Shown here piece after piece: positions 1 to 9,326 of a stretch of DNA of 64,000 nt (positions are counted from its first letter, which is position 1; every line of letters starts with the position of its first letter). A program made the position numbers and the translations under genes. The notes beneath the pieces were generated by a model. That model saw nothing but the letters and a program-made list of their open reading frames with translations, did not search any database and was not told where the DNA came from. The DNA comes from CAVZTX01 sp963778375 (GTDB taxonomy: Bacteria > Chloroflexota > Ktedonobacteria > Ktedonobacterales > Ktedonobacteraceae), in the NCBI GenBank assembly GCA_963778375.1, contig CAVZTX010000030.1, positions 207,348 to 271,347 on the forward strand. The letters are read 5' to 3'.

Positions 1-2
1 AC

Positions 3-512
3 TTACCGAAAGGTGGGAAGCTACAAGTGGGCGGAGTCGAAACGAGAACGTTGCAAGGATCAACTCTGGCGCGTTTTCGACGCGAACAGGTAGGACTCGT
101 TTTTCAGCAGTTTGCGCTGCTTCCTGCTTTAAGCGCACTGGAGAATGTGATGTTGCCCTTGCTACCTTACTGGCCGCGCCAGGCCTTGCGGAAAAGAGCG
201 ATTTCGCTCTTGGTAGAGGTGGGTCTTGAGAAGCGCGTAGAACATTACCCTGAGCAATTGTCGGGAGGAGAGCAGCAGCGCGTAGCTATTGCACGTGCGC
301 TGATAGCCTCTCCACCGTTGTTGCTTGCTGACGAGCCCACAGGTAGCCTGGATTCGACGACAAGCAAACAAATCATGAAACTGCTCGATACGCTCTGTCG
401 AGAGCATGGTTGCACGCTTGTAATTGTGACACATGATGCCAGCATTGCGGCTTTGGCGAATCGCGTAATACGCATGGTCGATGGCCACCTGGAAGATGAT
501 AAGCGCTTATAA
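3..512 (+). CDS. ABC transporter ATP-binding protein, LolD/MacB type (5' end missing)
   Basis: The reading frame is open from base 3 with no start, so the gene begins before the window and the Walker A segment is lost. What remains shows a Q-loop (VFQQFALLPALSALENV, about 96-146), the ABC signature LSGGEQQRVAIARAL from base 258, Walker B LLLADEPTGSLD at about 318-353 and the switch histidine in VTHD at 432. The Q-loop sequence and the short C-terminal tail are those of the lipoprotein-release/macrolide-export (LolD/MacB, FtsE-like) branch. It would energise a permease encoded upstream. The stop overlaps by six bases the stop of the kinase gene on the other strand. The GTG at 27 is internal, not a real start. 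Confidence 0.9.
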   Translation, partial: LPKGGKLQVGGVETRTLQGSTLARFRREQVGLVFQQFALLPALSALENVMLPLLPYWPRQALRKRAISLLVEVGLEKRVEHYPEQLSGGEQQRVAIARALIASPPLLLADEPTGSLDSTTSKQIMKLLDTLCREHGCTLVIVTHDASIAALANRVIRMVDGHLEDDKRL

Positions 513-2150
513 GCTCTTACGTACTCGTTCCATCTGTGTTGCCAGCAGCGTACCCATCGTCAGAAGTATCAGCACTACTATCAGTAATGTGTGCTTAAGA
601 TCTCCCTGGTTTCCATGTATCGCATCATTCACATCACTCCAATTATACTGAATGAATGTACAGCCCACAGCGACTCCAAAGACTATCAAGAGTACAACGC
701 GGTCTATCACCGTAAAAGATCGAGCGAGCCAGATCAGTGAAATGAAGCTAGCGGCAGCTAGTCCCCCCGTGAGGAGCAGATCGGGTGAAAGCTGTGCAGG
801 CAGCGAAAAGCTCGTGAAGTCGACGAGTGTTTGCATAGCGAATGTAAGGCCTGATACGAGCACAGCAAGCCCGCTCAGAAAAAGAATGCTTCGAGGAACA
901 ATCCCTCGTATTCTAGCTGCCATACTGGCGGCAATAAGCACGAAGAGCAGCGATAAACCAAGTTCAATTGCGTGATCCGACTTATTCACTACATCCAATG
1001 CAATCAGGCTAACTCCAACTGTAAGCAGCAATACCAGCGCGAAGAGAGTAATGAAGGATCTTGTCCATACAGAGGCAAAGGTTTGTCTGGGCTGAAACTG
1101 AGAAGGGTGTGCTAGAGGTGCCTGCTGTAAAACTGGAGAAGTGGGCGGAATATTTGTTGCTGCACTTGGTGGGCGTAATGGTGTTGGGAGCGTGCTAGGT
1201 ATAGAATTCGCTGTAGACGCTGGCGATGGATACTGCGTTGGCGCTGAGGCAAGCGAGTTATAATTTGCTGCTGTGCCGGGAGCCAATCCGCCTGTAGGTT
1301 CTATAGACTGTTGACTGATTTTGATAAGGGCCTGCTGTACTTCGGACGCGCTAGCTGGGCGTTGCCGCTCATCCAAGGTCACCAGTCTCTGGACGAGCTG
1401 GTCAAGTTCCATAGGTACCTGGGGATTAATCTGGCGTATGGGTGGAAAGAAAAATCGATCCTCTGCATAATACGGGTCATTCCCGGTCAAACAGTAATAA
1501 AGCGTCGCACCCAGACTGTAAAGGTCCGAACGTGGATTGGTCTGTGAGGTGCCGTGCTGTTCAGGTGGAGCGTAGCCCGGCGAACCCAGAAAAACAGTAT
1601 CTTGCTGCTGACCCTCTTTGAATATACGCGCAATGCCAAAATCAATCAGGAAGACGCGTCCATTAGTGGTAATCATAATGTTGGATGGCTTAACATCACG
1701 AAAGATGATCGGAGGGCGTTGAGAATGCAAGTAAGAAAGTACGTCACATAATTGGCGTGCATAATGGAGTACCTGCTCCACCGGAAGCGGACGGCCCCCC
1801 GCCTCTTTCAGCAGTTGCAGTAGCGTTTTCCCATCAATGAAATCCATCACGAGATACGAACGTTCTCGTTCACTAAATGCATCGCTGACTCCAGGGAGAT
1901 TGGGATGATGAAGTGAGCCAAGCAAACGCGCTTCATGTTGGAAACGCGCAGTTGCATCAGCAAGCTCTGCCTCGCTTAACTGGCCCTGGCTCATCTCCTT
2001 AATCGCAACGCGTCGGTTCCCAACACGGGTATCTACTGCCTCGTAAACAGCGCCCATGCCTCCTCGACCAGCTCGCCCAACGATAATGTAGCGCTGCTGT
2101 AATAACGACTGTGGGGCAAGTCTCCCTGTCTGATTCTCGTAGGTGGACAT
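507..2150 (-). CDS. Membrane-anchored Ser/Thr protein kinase
   Basis: A 547-residue Hanks-type kinase. The Gly-rich loop GRAGRGGMGAVY lies at 25-36, the ATP-binding lysine is K51 (VAIKEM), the catalytic loop is FRDVKPSN at 150-157 and the metal-binding DFG starts at D170, followed by a GSPGYAPPEQ activation segment. The usual His of HRD is Phe, but Asp152 and Asn157 are kept, so it is probably active. A Pro/Ser/Ala/Thr-rich linker (about 290-355) leads to five or so hydrophobic segments that anchor the protein, with no PASTA or other sensor repeats. GAGGTG lies just before the ATG. Kinases with a multi-TM tail are common in Ktedonobacteria; the substrate is unknown. Confidence 0.9.
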   Translation of the reverse strand: MSTYENQTGRLAPQSLLQQRYIIVGRAGRGGMGAVYEAVDTRVGNRRVAIKEMSQGQLSEAELADATARFQHEARLLGSLHHPNLPGVSDAFSERERSYLVMDFIDGKTLLQLLKEAGGRPLPVEQVLHYARQLCDVLSYLHSQRPPIIFRDVKPSNIMITTNGRVFLIDFGIARIFKEGQQQDTVFLGSPGYAPPEQHGTSQTNPRSDLYSLGATLYYCLTGNDPYYAEDRFFFPPIRQINPQVPMELDQLVQRLVTLDERQRPASASEVQQALIKISQQSIEPTGGLAPGTAANYNSLASAPTQYPSPASTANSIPSTLPTPLRPPSAATNIPPTSPVLQQAPLAHPSQFQPRQTFASVWTRSFITLFALVLLLTVGVSLIALDVVNKSDHAIELGLSLLFVLIAASMAARIRGIVPRSILFLSGLAVLVSGLTFAMQTLVDFTSFSLPAQLSPDLLLTGGLAAASFISLIWLARSFTVIDRVVLLIVFGVAVGCTFIQYNWSDVNDAIHGNQGDLKHTLLIVVLILLTMGTLLATQMERVRKSL

Positions 2151-2274
2151 GATGCACCTCGCTATAGATCTTTATTTTTTACTGATGAAAAGGGATGAAT
2201 TTACTAGCTTCTCGCGGTTTAAAAAGCCTCAGTAAATGCTTTCTCACTTAGTATAGTTGAAGTATAAACGATGG

Positions 2275-3159
2275 TCAATTGCCTATTTCACATTGCAGAA
2301 GTCTCATAGTTCCCAGAAACAGAGAAAGCAACGCCACCTGGGTAAAAAAGAAGTTCGATTCTGCATGTGTGCCACGAGGACTATAGACAACAATCTCGTA
2401 AAGGAAATAGTTTGTCATGACCCGATTGTAAAGAGTGAGTAAGAGCAGAATAGCAGGCATTGCCCCGAATAAGAACGTAAGGCCTGGCTGCGTTTTCCAG
2501 CATGAAGGACGAACTAACCATGTCAATAGACAGAGCAAAAGTGCTGTTAAAGCAACAGAGTATACAAGTGTCCTCAAAGAATGATCATTGGACGGGAAAA
2601 AATAAATAAATGCGACTATGCAAGCCCCAAAGATGGTCGCGAGTCGAAAAAACCAGCTATCCCAGGCTCGAAAAGGCATGCGATATATAGAAAAGCAGAG
2701 AAATGAGCCCAGCAGTGCGATAGACATCGCAGCATTTACATAGGCAAGTATGAGCGAATCAGGATCAATATGTTGTAGATCGATCAGGATATCTACCGCC
2801 ATGAAAACCGACCACATAAAACCGAAAATGCATCCTAGCCGAACCCACCATGAACGTGTAAAAATCAGAATTGCTATCAGGCACCCTAAAACCAGTACAA
2901 CATGTGCTTCTAATATCCATGCGCCTATGTACCACCAATTCAACCACCCCTCCGTCAGCAGACTCTCTGCGCTTAACCCAATGACGAGAGTCAGAAAGAA
3001 TATGGCGATGAAGCGAGGAGTCCAGATAATCATCGATGTAGCTGTAGAAGAGGGAGACGCTGTTTGCTCTGCGTCGTCCGCATCTAGAGTCGTTCCATCT
3101 AGCTCTTTCGTGGAATCGGTGTCTGACCCAGTGATGCTTTCTGCCATAAAAATTCCCAT
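2275..3159 (-). CDS. Multi-pass membrane protein of unknown function
   Basis: A 294-residue protein with an acidic, Ser/Thr-rich N-terminus (about 40 residues) followed by seven or so hydrophobic segments, for example around WTPRFIAIFFLTLVIGLSA and VALTALLLCLLTWLV. I do not recognise a family. The ATG at 3159 has AAGG about six bases upstream; an internal ATG five codons in (MAESITGSD) is an equally possible start. It is on the same strand as the kinase, about 120 bp upstream of it, and could be co-expressed. The second large minus-strand frame here (2765-3337) is a shadow. No catalytic motif is visible. Confidence 0.6.
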   Translation of the reverse strand: MGIFMAESITGSDTDSTKELDGTTLDADDAEQTASPSSTATSMIIWTPRFIAIFFLTLVIGLSAESLLTEGWLNWWYIGAWILEAHVVLVLGCLIAILIFTRSWWVRLGCIFGFMWSVFMAVDILIDLQHIDPDSLILAYVNAAMSIALLGSFLCFSIYRMPFRAWDSWFFRLATIFGACIVAFIYFFPSNDHSLRTLVYSVALTALLLCLLTWLVRPSCWKTQPGLTFLFGAMPAILLLLTLYNRVMTNYFLYEIVVYSPRGTHAESNFFFTQVALLSLFLGTMRLLQCEIGN

Positions 3160-3353
3160 TCGTTCCTTTCATATTGCCCACATTGTAGCCCCAATGAACA
3201 GAGTGTGCAATGTGAGGCAAGAAAGAATCTGGGGAGAATTCCATTTTATAAAAATTGTCTCCTAGGAGCGAACTGAAATTCCGCTGATAGGAGACAATGA
3301 TCAGATTTATGGGATGAAGTGCAATATCATCCCACAATTATGCTATTGAGCAC

Positions 3354-4220
3354 TTACTGACGTGTATACGGTGACTGTGGTGGATAAGGGTTCTGCTGTT
3401 GCATTGGTACCTGCTGCTGTGTTGGCATCTCATTGTACTGCTGCTGGTAAGCATTCACCTGGCGAGCGCGTAACTGATCAGCTTGCAGTTGCGCATTGGA
3501 GTTTGTCGCGTTCATGCTTTGTTGAGAACTGATTTGGCTCGCAGCATTGCTTACCGTGTTTTCAGTGCGATTGAGGTATTTCTGCGCGGTCTCGCGTCCA
3601 CCCAGGCCAAAAGCTAGACCGAATGCAAGGGCTGCCGCCGCGACAATAGCGCCAAACAGCTCGTTGATTAGCGCCGGTGCAATTTGAAGCTGCTCAAGAG
3701 CGATCAGGGCTACGAAACCCATAATCGCGTAGCGAGCAATATTGGCGAAAATGTTGGGATTACCCACATTTGCGCTCGCGGTAGCTCCGCGTACAATATC
3801 AGCAACAAAGGTAGCGGCCAGGGTCCCCAGGAAGAGCACCAGGATGGCTACAAACACGTTCGGAATGTAGGCGATCACCGAGCCAAGAATCGCGCTCACT
3901 GAGGTCAGGCCCAGAGCATCGACGGCTGGAACCAGGAAAATCAGGAACAGGAACCAGTAAACAATCTTGCCCAGGACTCCTGCCGCGTCAAGCGAGATAC
4001 CCATCCGCTGTTCAAGGCGTGTTAGGCCAATTCGATTTGCCATACGATCAAAGCCGACCTTACGCAAAAGGAAGGTCAACGCCTTGCTCACAGCGGTGGC
4101 CACAATCCAACCGACTAGTAGAATGACCAGGAAGCCAATCAGCTTCGGAATGAAAGTGAGTACCAGGTTCAGCGCATTTGCAAATGCGGTGATAATGGCA
4201 GCTCCCCAATTAGTAATCAT
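3354..4220 (-). CDS. Mechanosensitive-channel-like protein with TM-helix repeats
   Basis: A 288-residue protein whose first 215 residues hold four or five glycine-rich membrane helices (for example LIGFLVILLVGWIVATAV near residue 30 and IPNVFVAILVLFLGTLAATF near 120). This matches the conserved TM helix repeat found at the N-terminus of some MscS-related channels. The soluble MscS beta domain is absent: after AFGLAFGLGGRETAQKYL the chain becomes a Gln/Asn/Pro-rich low-complexity tail of about 70 residues. It is likely a membrane scaffold or small channel that may respond to turgor. An AAAGGAG sequence precedes the ATG by about six bases. It stands alone between a membrane protein gene and pncB. 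Confidence 0.72.
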   Translation of the reverse strand: MITNWGAAIITAFANALNLVLTFIPKLIGFLVILLVGWIVATAVSKALTFLLRKVGFDRMANRIGLTRLEQRMGISLDAAGVLGKIVYWFLFLIFLVPAVDALGLTSVSAILGSVIAYIPNVFVAILVLFLGTLAATFVADIVRGATASANVGNPNIFANIARYAIMGFVALIALEQLQIAPALINELFGAIVAAAALAFGLAFGLGGRETAQKYLNRTENTVSNAASQISSQQSMNATNSNAQLQADQLRARQVNAYQQQYNEMPTQQQVPMQQQNPYPPQSPYTRQ

Positions 4221-4401
4221 GTATTACTCCTTTCAAATCTTCTCCGTACTCCGGAACGGCAGCGCACAATTCCTTCAAACGCTACCTCATTTTTAAGAGT
4301 AATATGTAACCATGTTAAACAACAAGTGAACAATGAAAAGACTAAGTCTATTCTAAGGTTAGGATGCCTCTAATATAAAAAGTGGAGTTGATACTATAAT
4401 G

Positions 4402-5799
4402 TTAATGATTTATCGTGCCCACTAATTGGGTAGCCTGCTTACGCAGCGCCTGTAAACCTTCGCTGAAATGGACCGGATAGGCCGAGTCAGGAGCGAGCAT
4501 ACGATATTTAAGGGGCAGCATCTGTAAATTCTGCTGAGCCAGTTCGCGAATTTCGGAAAGAGGAGGCATACTGCCAGGAATCATCTCACCATTGCGCATA
4601 ACAGGACGTAAGAGTCGCTGGTAGTTATCCGGACGTGGTTCATGGGAAAGCTGAATGATATCTTCTTCCCAATGTGGATGGCGATAGATTTCTTTCTTGC
4701 CAGGCCAGGTGCTTTTAGCTCCTGCAATCTTCACTTTTGGGTACTCCGTGCCTGTTTCATCAACATACCATACTTCCTTATAAACAGCACCGAGTGCACC
4801 TCCTGTAATGCCTAGCTCGGTTGAACCCGCGCCACTGCCTAATGACGTACCCACCCCAAATGAATCGACAGCAGCGCCAGCCTCAAGCAGTTCAGTGATC
4901 TTCCACTCATCCAGGTCACCGCTTACGAGAGTGCGCACATTCGAGAGTCCTGCCTTATCAAGCTGTTCGCGTATATAAATGCTGTCGGCAACTAGGTCTC
5001 CGCTATCCAATCGCACAGCAGCAAGTGTGTGTCCCAGCGTTTCTTGTGAACGCAGCGCCACCCCAATCGCGGTATGGATAGCCTGGCGTGGATCGTAAGT
5101 ATCGAGCAGCAAAGTGTAGCGATTATAGGCTTCTGCCACCGCCTCAAAAGCCTCTTCCTCAGTAGGGAAAAGCTCAATCAAGGCATGCGGCACTGTTCCT
5201 GTTGCGGGCAAACGGAACTCATAGGCGGCATTCAGCAAGGAGGTGCTGGCGCAGCCGCCGATATAAGATGCACGTGCTACCGTCAACGGTTCCTGCGCGC
5301 GCCGGAAAGCAAACTCCGCTACTCGTCGTGTACGACCTCCTTGCTCCGCGGCAAACACAATTCGGGACGCCTTCGTTGCGATCAGCGTTGAAAGATTAAT
5401 CGCCTGCATCAACCCCGCCTCCAACAATAATGCCTCCCGAAATGGAGCAGTGATGCGCAGTAAAGGCTCATTGGGAAAAGCAATAGAACCCTCTGGAAAG
5501 GCCAAAATCTCACCTGTAAAGCGCAAGTTCGCCAGTTCATCGAGAAAACCGGTATCATAATCGCGAATGTGTGCGAGAAATCGCAGTTCTTCGGGCGTGT
5601 ATTGGAAAGCCTGCACAAATTCGAGCGCAGCCTCTAAACCCGCCACCAATAAATAAGCTCCTCCGAAAGGGGCTGAGCGTGTATAAAGATCGAAGGTTGT
5701 GAGACCATTGAGGCCGGTACGCCATGAAACATAGGCAGAATCTGGATGGTACATATCAGTCATCAAACCTGGGTGTAGATGTGGAGCACGACGATGCAT
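4402..5799 (-). CDS. pncB: Nicotinate phosphoribosyltransferase
   Basis: 465 residues, normal family length. The enzyme converts nicotinate and PRPP to nicotinate mononucleotide, the first step of NAD salvage. Recognised by the N-terminal TDMYHPDSAY, the central RLDSGDLVADS and LVSGDLDEWKI phosphate-binding turns, and FGVGTSLGSG, in family order. Start ATG 5799 has GAGGG about 7-8 bases upstream. The gene is monocistronic as far as can be seen, with the divergent coxSLM cluster beginning about 390 bp away. The CO-dehydrogenase-type flavoenzymes next door use cytoplasmic redox carriers, but no direct link to NAD salvage is shown by the sequence. Confidence 0.93.
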   Translation of the reverse strand: MHRRAPHLHPGLMTDMYHPDSAYVSWRTGLNGLTTFDLYTRSAPFGGAYLLVAGLEAALEFVQAFQYTPEELRFLAHIRDYDTGFLDELANLRFTGEILAFPEGSIAFPNEPLLRITAPFREALLLEAGLMQAINLSTLIATKASRIVFAAEQGGRTRRVAEFAFRRAQEPLTVARASYIGGCASTSLLNAAYEFRLPATGTVPHALIELFPTEEEAFEAVAEAYNRYTLLLDTYDPRQAIHTAIGVALRSQETLGHTLAAVRLDSGDLVADSIYIREQLDKAGLSNVRTLVSGDLDEWKITELLEAGAAVDSFGVGTSLGSGAGSTELGITGGALGAVYKEVWYVDETGTEYPKVKIAGAKSTWPGKKEIYRHPHWEEDIIQLSHEPRPDNYQRLLRPVMRNGEMIPGSMPPLSEIRELAQQNLQMLPLKYRMLAPDSAYPVHFSEGLQALRKQATQLVGTINH

Positions 5800-6190
5800 A
5801 ACTTTTCCCTCAAGCGACGTTTATCCATCTAAGTACATTCAGGTAACTTCTGCGGGATTCAATCTGCTCACCAAGGACACACCATGCCGCGAAAGTAATG
5901 TGATTGTACTTAGTTAGTGTAACATTTACGTTAAGTTACTGTGTATTTTATCATATGGGTGCAAGCTCCATCGCACAATTGACATCTGAACTTCTTGTAT
6001 GATACGCTCTATTTTGTCACCTACCTGATTGTGGGGCAAAGTGCCGCCCGGCACTGAACTGTATGAAACATGTCAGCGTATCCACTATTAGAAGGAGTAA
6101 CGTTGTATACAGTTATCCACCCACGTAGGGAGTGATCCGTACCCTTATTTGTCGTATCCTCACAGTGAAATCGAAAATGGAGGGCCATCA
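5800..6190. other. Divergent intergenic region pncB / coxS
   Basis: About 390 bp with no convincing gene. It must hold promoters for pncB (leftward) and coxSLM (rightward). A TTGACA hexamer at 5979-5984 is the best -35 candidate toward coxS, but no well-spaced -10 follows (TATGAT at 13 bp, TACGCT at 18 bp), so I do not call a promoter. The 5920-5960 stretch is AT-rich. Confidence 0.4.
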
Positions 6191-6697
6191 ATGGCGACGA
6201 AGCGCGCAATTACTGTTACCGTGAACGGCCAGCAATACCAATCAGAGGTTGAACCTCGCATGCTGCTCGTTCATTATTTACGAGACGTATTAGACCTCAC
6301 AGGAACACACATCGGTTGTGATACGTCTCAGTGCGGAGCATGTAATGTCCTACTCAATGGTGAGTCCGTAAAATCTTGTACCATGTTTGCCGTACAGGCT
6401 GACGGCTCTGAAGTGACGACTATCGAAGGTCTGGCCCCTGAAGGTAGTCTGCATCCTATCCAGGAAGGCTTCTGGGAAAAGCATGGCCTCCAATGCGGCT
6501 TTTGCACCCCAGGCATGATTATGGCCTCGTATCAACTGCTGAAAAACAATCCCAATCCGACCGAAACCGAGATTCGCAAAGGTCTCGAAGGCAACATCTG
6601 CCGCTGCACCGGCTATCAAAATATCGTGCGTGCCGTACAGTATGCTGCTGAGCAAATGCGTACTGCCACCGAAGCCCCCGTAGGCGCTGGCGAATAG
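6191..6697 (+). CDS. coxS: CO-dehydrogenase-type molybdenum hydroxylase, [2Fe-2S] small subunit
   Basis: A 168-residue iron-sulfur subunit. The plant-ferredoxin cluster is bound by C43, C48, C51 and C63 (CDTSQCGAC then SC), and the molybdopterin-proximal cluster by C102, C105, C137 and C139 (CGFCTPGM, NICRCTGYQNI). It passes electrons from the Mo site in CoxL to FAD in CoxM. I chose ATG 6191, with GGAGG seven bases upstream, over the longer frame from 6149, because residue 1 then begins right before the ferredoxin beta strand as in the family. First gene of coxS-coxL-coxM; the coxL start is 271 bp downstream because a repeat block intervenes. Confidence 0.94.
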   Translation: MATKRAITVTVNGQQYQSEVEPRMLLVHYLRDVLDLTGTHIGCDTSQCGACNVLLNGESVKSCTMFAVQADGSEVTTIEGLAPEGSLHPIQEGFWEKHGLQCGFCTPGMIMASYQLLKNNPNPTETEIRKGLEGNICRCTGYQNIVRAVQYAAEQMRTATEAPVGAGE

Positions 6698-6719
6698 TTA
6701 TCTCTGTTAGGCCACCTAA

Positions 6720-6905
6720 CCTGTAGGGACAGTGCCTTGTGCCTGTCCTGCATACCACGAATGATGGGAAAGGCCACTCACCTGTAGGGACAGTGCCTTG
6801 TGCCTGTCCGGCCCGGTGTACCGCCCAACCTGTAGGGACAGTGCCTTGTGCCTGTCCGGCCCGGTGTACCGCCCAACCTGTAGGGACAGTGCCTTGTGCC
6901 TGTCC
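6720..6905. repeat. Four copies of a 29-bp hairpin repeat between coxS and coxL
   Basis: Identical 29-base units start at 6720, 6781, 6829 and 6877. Each contains GGACAG and CTGTCC arms around a 10-base loop, so each can fold as a small hairpin in RNA. The last three are spaced exactly 48 bp, with the connecting 19 bases also identical between copies 2-3 and 3-4, so they form a true tandem array; copy 1 has a different spacer. A fifth partial CTGTCC-rich stretch follows to about 6930. It resembles REP/MITE-like dispersed elements. It lies entirely in the intercistronic gap. Confidence 0.9.
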
Positions 6906-6968
6906 GGCATTCTGTCCGGTGTTCCTGTCCAGTGTGGCCGATTTGCGATAAGAAAGGATAAGCAGAAA

Positions 6969-9308
6969 ATGGGTATTGCAGCTATGGTTGGTACGCCGGT
7001 GAAGCGGCGTGAAGACCCCCGATTGATTACAGGCCAGGCAACTTACGTTGACGATATGAAGCTCCATCGCATGCTCTACATGAGTGTGCTTCGTAGCCCT
7101 TATGGCCACGCGAACATCAAAAGTATCGATACCGATGCGGCTCGTAAACATCCGGGCGTCGTTGCCGTTTTCACGGCGGAAGATCTGAAAGGCGTCGTAG
7201 GTCCGGTTGCCTGTGCCGTTCCTCTGGGCCACATGACCGAGGGTATGGGTATCCGTCAACCTCTGGCTGAGGGGAAGGTGCGTTTCTTCGGTGACCCGGT
7301 TGCTGTCGTGATCGCCGATGACCGCTACACGGCGCGTGATGCACGCGACTTGATCGAGGTCGATTATGAACCATTGCCAGCAGCTATCGATGTCGAGAAA
7401 GCTATGCAGCCCGGCGCGCCACTCCTGTATGAAGAGTTTGGCACAAATGTTGGCTTGAGCCTGAGCTTAAATGAGTCAACAGAGGAGATTGACAAAGTCT
7501 TCGAACAAACAAAAGCCGATGGCGGCGTAGTCGTCAAGGGACGCATTGTCAATCAGCGCCTGGCTCCGGTCTCTATTGAAACACGCGGCGTAGTCGCAGA
7601 TTACAATAAAGGAAGCAAAACTCTGACCTTCTGGAGTTCCTCACAAATTCCTCACATTCTGCGCAACATTCTGGCCGCGACAGTTGGTCTGCCCCAGCAT
7701 CAGGTACATGTGATCGTGCCAGAAGTTGGTGGCGGTTTCGGCTCCAAGCTCAATGTCTATCCCGAAGAACTTGTGGCTGCCTTCGCTTCTATGAAGACGG
7801 GACATCCTGTCAAGTGGATTGAGGATCGTAGCGAGGCGCTCTCAGCGACCATTCACGGACGAGACCAGGTTGACTACTTCGAGATTTCCGCTACGAAAGA
7901 TGGCAAAATTACCGGCTTTAAGGTATATGCGATCAATGACCTCGGGTCGTATTGCCAGCTCTTCACTTCCGTAATGGTTCTTGGCTTCATGTTCCCCGTA
8001 GTATGTGGTGCCTACGACATACCGGTAGTCCACAGAAGTACCGATCTTGTCTTCACGAATAAGGTTCCTACCGATGCCTATCGTGGAGCAGGTCGTCCTG
8101 AAGCTACGTATTTGATAGAGCGTGCCATAGATATGCTGGCGCGTGAGCTTGGTAAGGACCCGGTAGAAGTTCGCAGACTCAACTTCATTCAGCCCGATCA
8201 ATTTCCATACAAGTCAGCGACCGGGAATGTTTATGACAGTGGTAACTACGAGGCCGCGCTGGATAAGGCCCTGGCCTTAGCGGGCTACCAGGACATGCGC
8301 GCCGAGCAGGCCAGGAAACGTGCGGAGGGTAAGCTGGTGGGCATTGGCTTCTCCACCTATATCGAAGCCTGCGCAATCGGCCCCAAAGGTTTTGCACCGG
8401 TTGGTCTCTACGAAAGTGCACGTGTGCGTGTCGAGCAGAGCGGCACTGTGATGGTCTACTCAGGCTCTTCCCCACATGGTCAAGGTGCGGAAACAACCTT
8501 TGCCCAGATCGTCGCTGAGGAGTTTGGCATTCCCGTAGAGGATGTCATAGTCTTACATGGCGATACCGATTCCACGCCTGAAGGACGTGGCACCTATGGC
8601 AGCCGCACTACTTCTGTTGGTGGCTCTGCGGTCTTCACTGCTGTTCAAAGGCTCAAGGAGAAGATGAAGCAGATTGCTGCCACCATGCTCGAAGCCAGCG
8701 CTTCCGACGTAACCTTGGAAGATGGGAAATTCTCCGTAGCCGGTTCGCCTCAGAAGTCTGTCAGCTTTGCCGAGGTAGCCGCGACAGCCAATCTTTCCAA
8801 TACTCTGGCTCCAGGGATCGAACCCGGCCTGGAGACGACGGCTTTCTGGGAACCAGAAGCATTAACCTATCCCTTTGGCACGCATATCTGTATGATCGAG
8901 GTCGACAAAGACACCGGTGAGGCAAAGATTATGCGCTACATCGCGGTCGACGACTGTGGACGACAGATCAATCCGATGCTTGTCGAGGGTCAGATTCATG
9001 GTGGTATTGCACAGGGCATTGGCCAGGCAATGTTTGAGGGCGTTATCTATAATGAGGATGGTCAACTCATGACCTCAACCCTGACGGACTATGCTATGCC
9101 ATTGTCTACAGAACTTCCCAACTTTGAGACTGATAGCACCGTCACACCGTCGCCTGTGAACCCACTCGGTGTCAAGGGTATTGGTGAGGCGGGTACAATC
9201 GCTTCTACTCCGGCAGTTGCCAATGCTATCGCTGATGCACTTGGCGTAGCGGATGTCGAAATGCCGTTTACATCTGAAAGACTGTGGAAAATCATCCACC
9301 AGCAGTAA
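6969..9308 (+). CDS. coxL: CO-dehydrogenase-type molybdenum hydroxylase large subunit, form II
   Basis: A 779-residue molybdopterin-cytosine-dinucleotide subunit of the xanthine oxidase family. It carries the loop AYRGAGR at residues 370-376, which is the form II signature (true form I CoxL has AYRCSFR with the Cu-binding Cys), and the conserved catalytic Glu740 in KGIGEAGT. The physiological substrate of form II enzymes is unsettled, so 'CO dehydrogenase' is a family label. I placed the start at ATG 6969 (AAAGGA upstream, protein begins MGIAAMVGTPVKRRED). The open frame reaches back to 6798 only because the 48-bp repeat period preserves frame; the extra 57 codons encode repeat peptide. Confidence 0.92.
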   Translation: MGIAAMVGTPVKRREDPRLITGQATYVDDMKLHRMLYMSVLRSPYGHANIKSIDTDAARKHPGVVAVFTAEDLKGVVGPVACAVPLGHMTEGMGIRQPLAEGKVRFFGDPVAVVIADDRYTARDARDLIEVDYEPLPAAIDVEKAMQPGAPLLYEEFGTNVGLSLSLNESTEEIDKVFEQTKADGGVVVKGRIVNQRLAPVSIETRGVVADYNKGSKTLTFWSSSQIPHILRNILAATVGLPQHQVHVIVPEVGGGFGSKLNVYPEELVAAFASMKTGHPVKWIEDRSEALSATIHGRDQVDYFEISATKDGKITGFKVYAINDLGSYCQLFTSVMVLGFMFPVVCGAYDIPVVHRSTDLVFTNKVPTDAYRGAGRPEATYLIERAIDMLARELGKDPVEVRRLNFIQPDQFPYKSATGNVYDSGNYEAALDKALALAGYQDMRAEQARKRAEGKLVGIGFSTYIEACAIGPKGFAPVGLYESARVRVEQSGTVMVYSGSSPHGQGAETTFAQIVAEEFGIPVEDVIVLHGDTDSTPEGRGTYGSRTTSVGGSAVFTAVQRLKEKMKQIAATMLEASASDVTLEDGKFSVAGSPQKSVSFAEVAATANLSNTLAPGIEPGLETTAFWEPEALTYPFGTHICMIEVDKDTGEAKIMRYIAVDDCGRQINPMLVEGQIHGGIAQGIGQAMFEGVIYNEDGQLMTSTLTDYAMPLSTELPNFETDSTVTPSPVNPLGVKGIGEAGTIASTPAVANAIADALGVADVEMPFTSERLWKIIHQQ

Positions 9309-9326
9309 GAAGAAGGAGAAAACAGT

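Noticed and set aside
6720..6905. CRISPR array
   Set aside because: Only four units, spacers are identical or unrelated in length, units are hairpin repeats, and no cas genes are present.
6798..6968. Longer CoxL start
   Set aside because: Encodes translated hairpin repeats (CLSGPVYRPTCRDSA repeated); family proteins begin at the MGIAAMVGTPV position.
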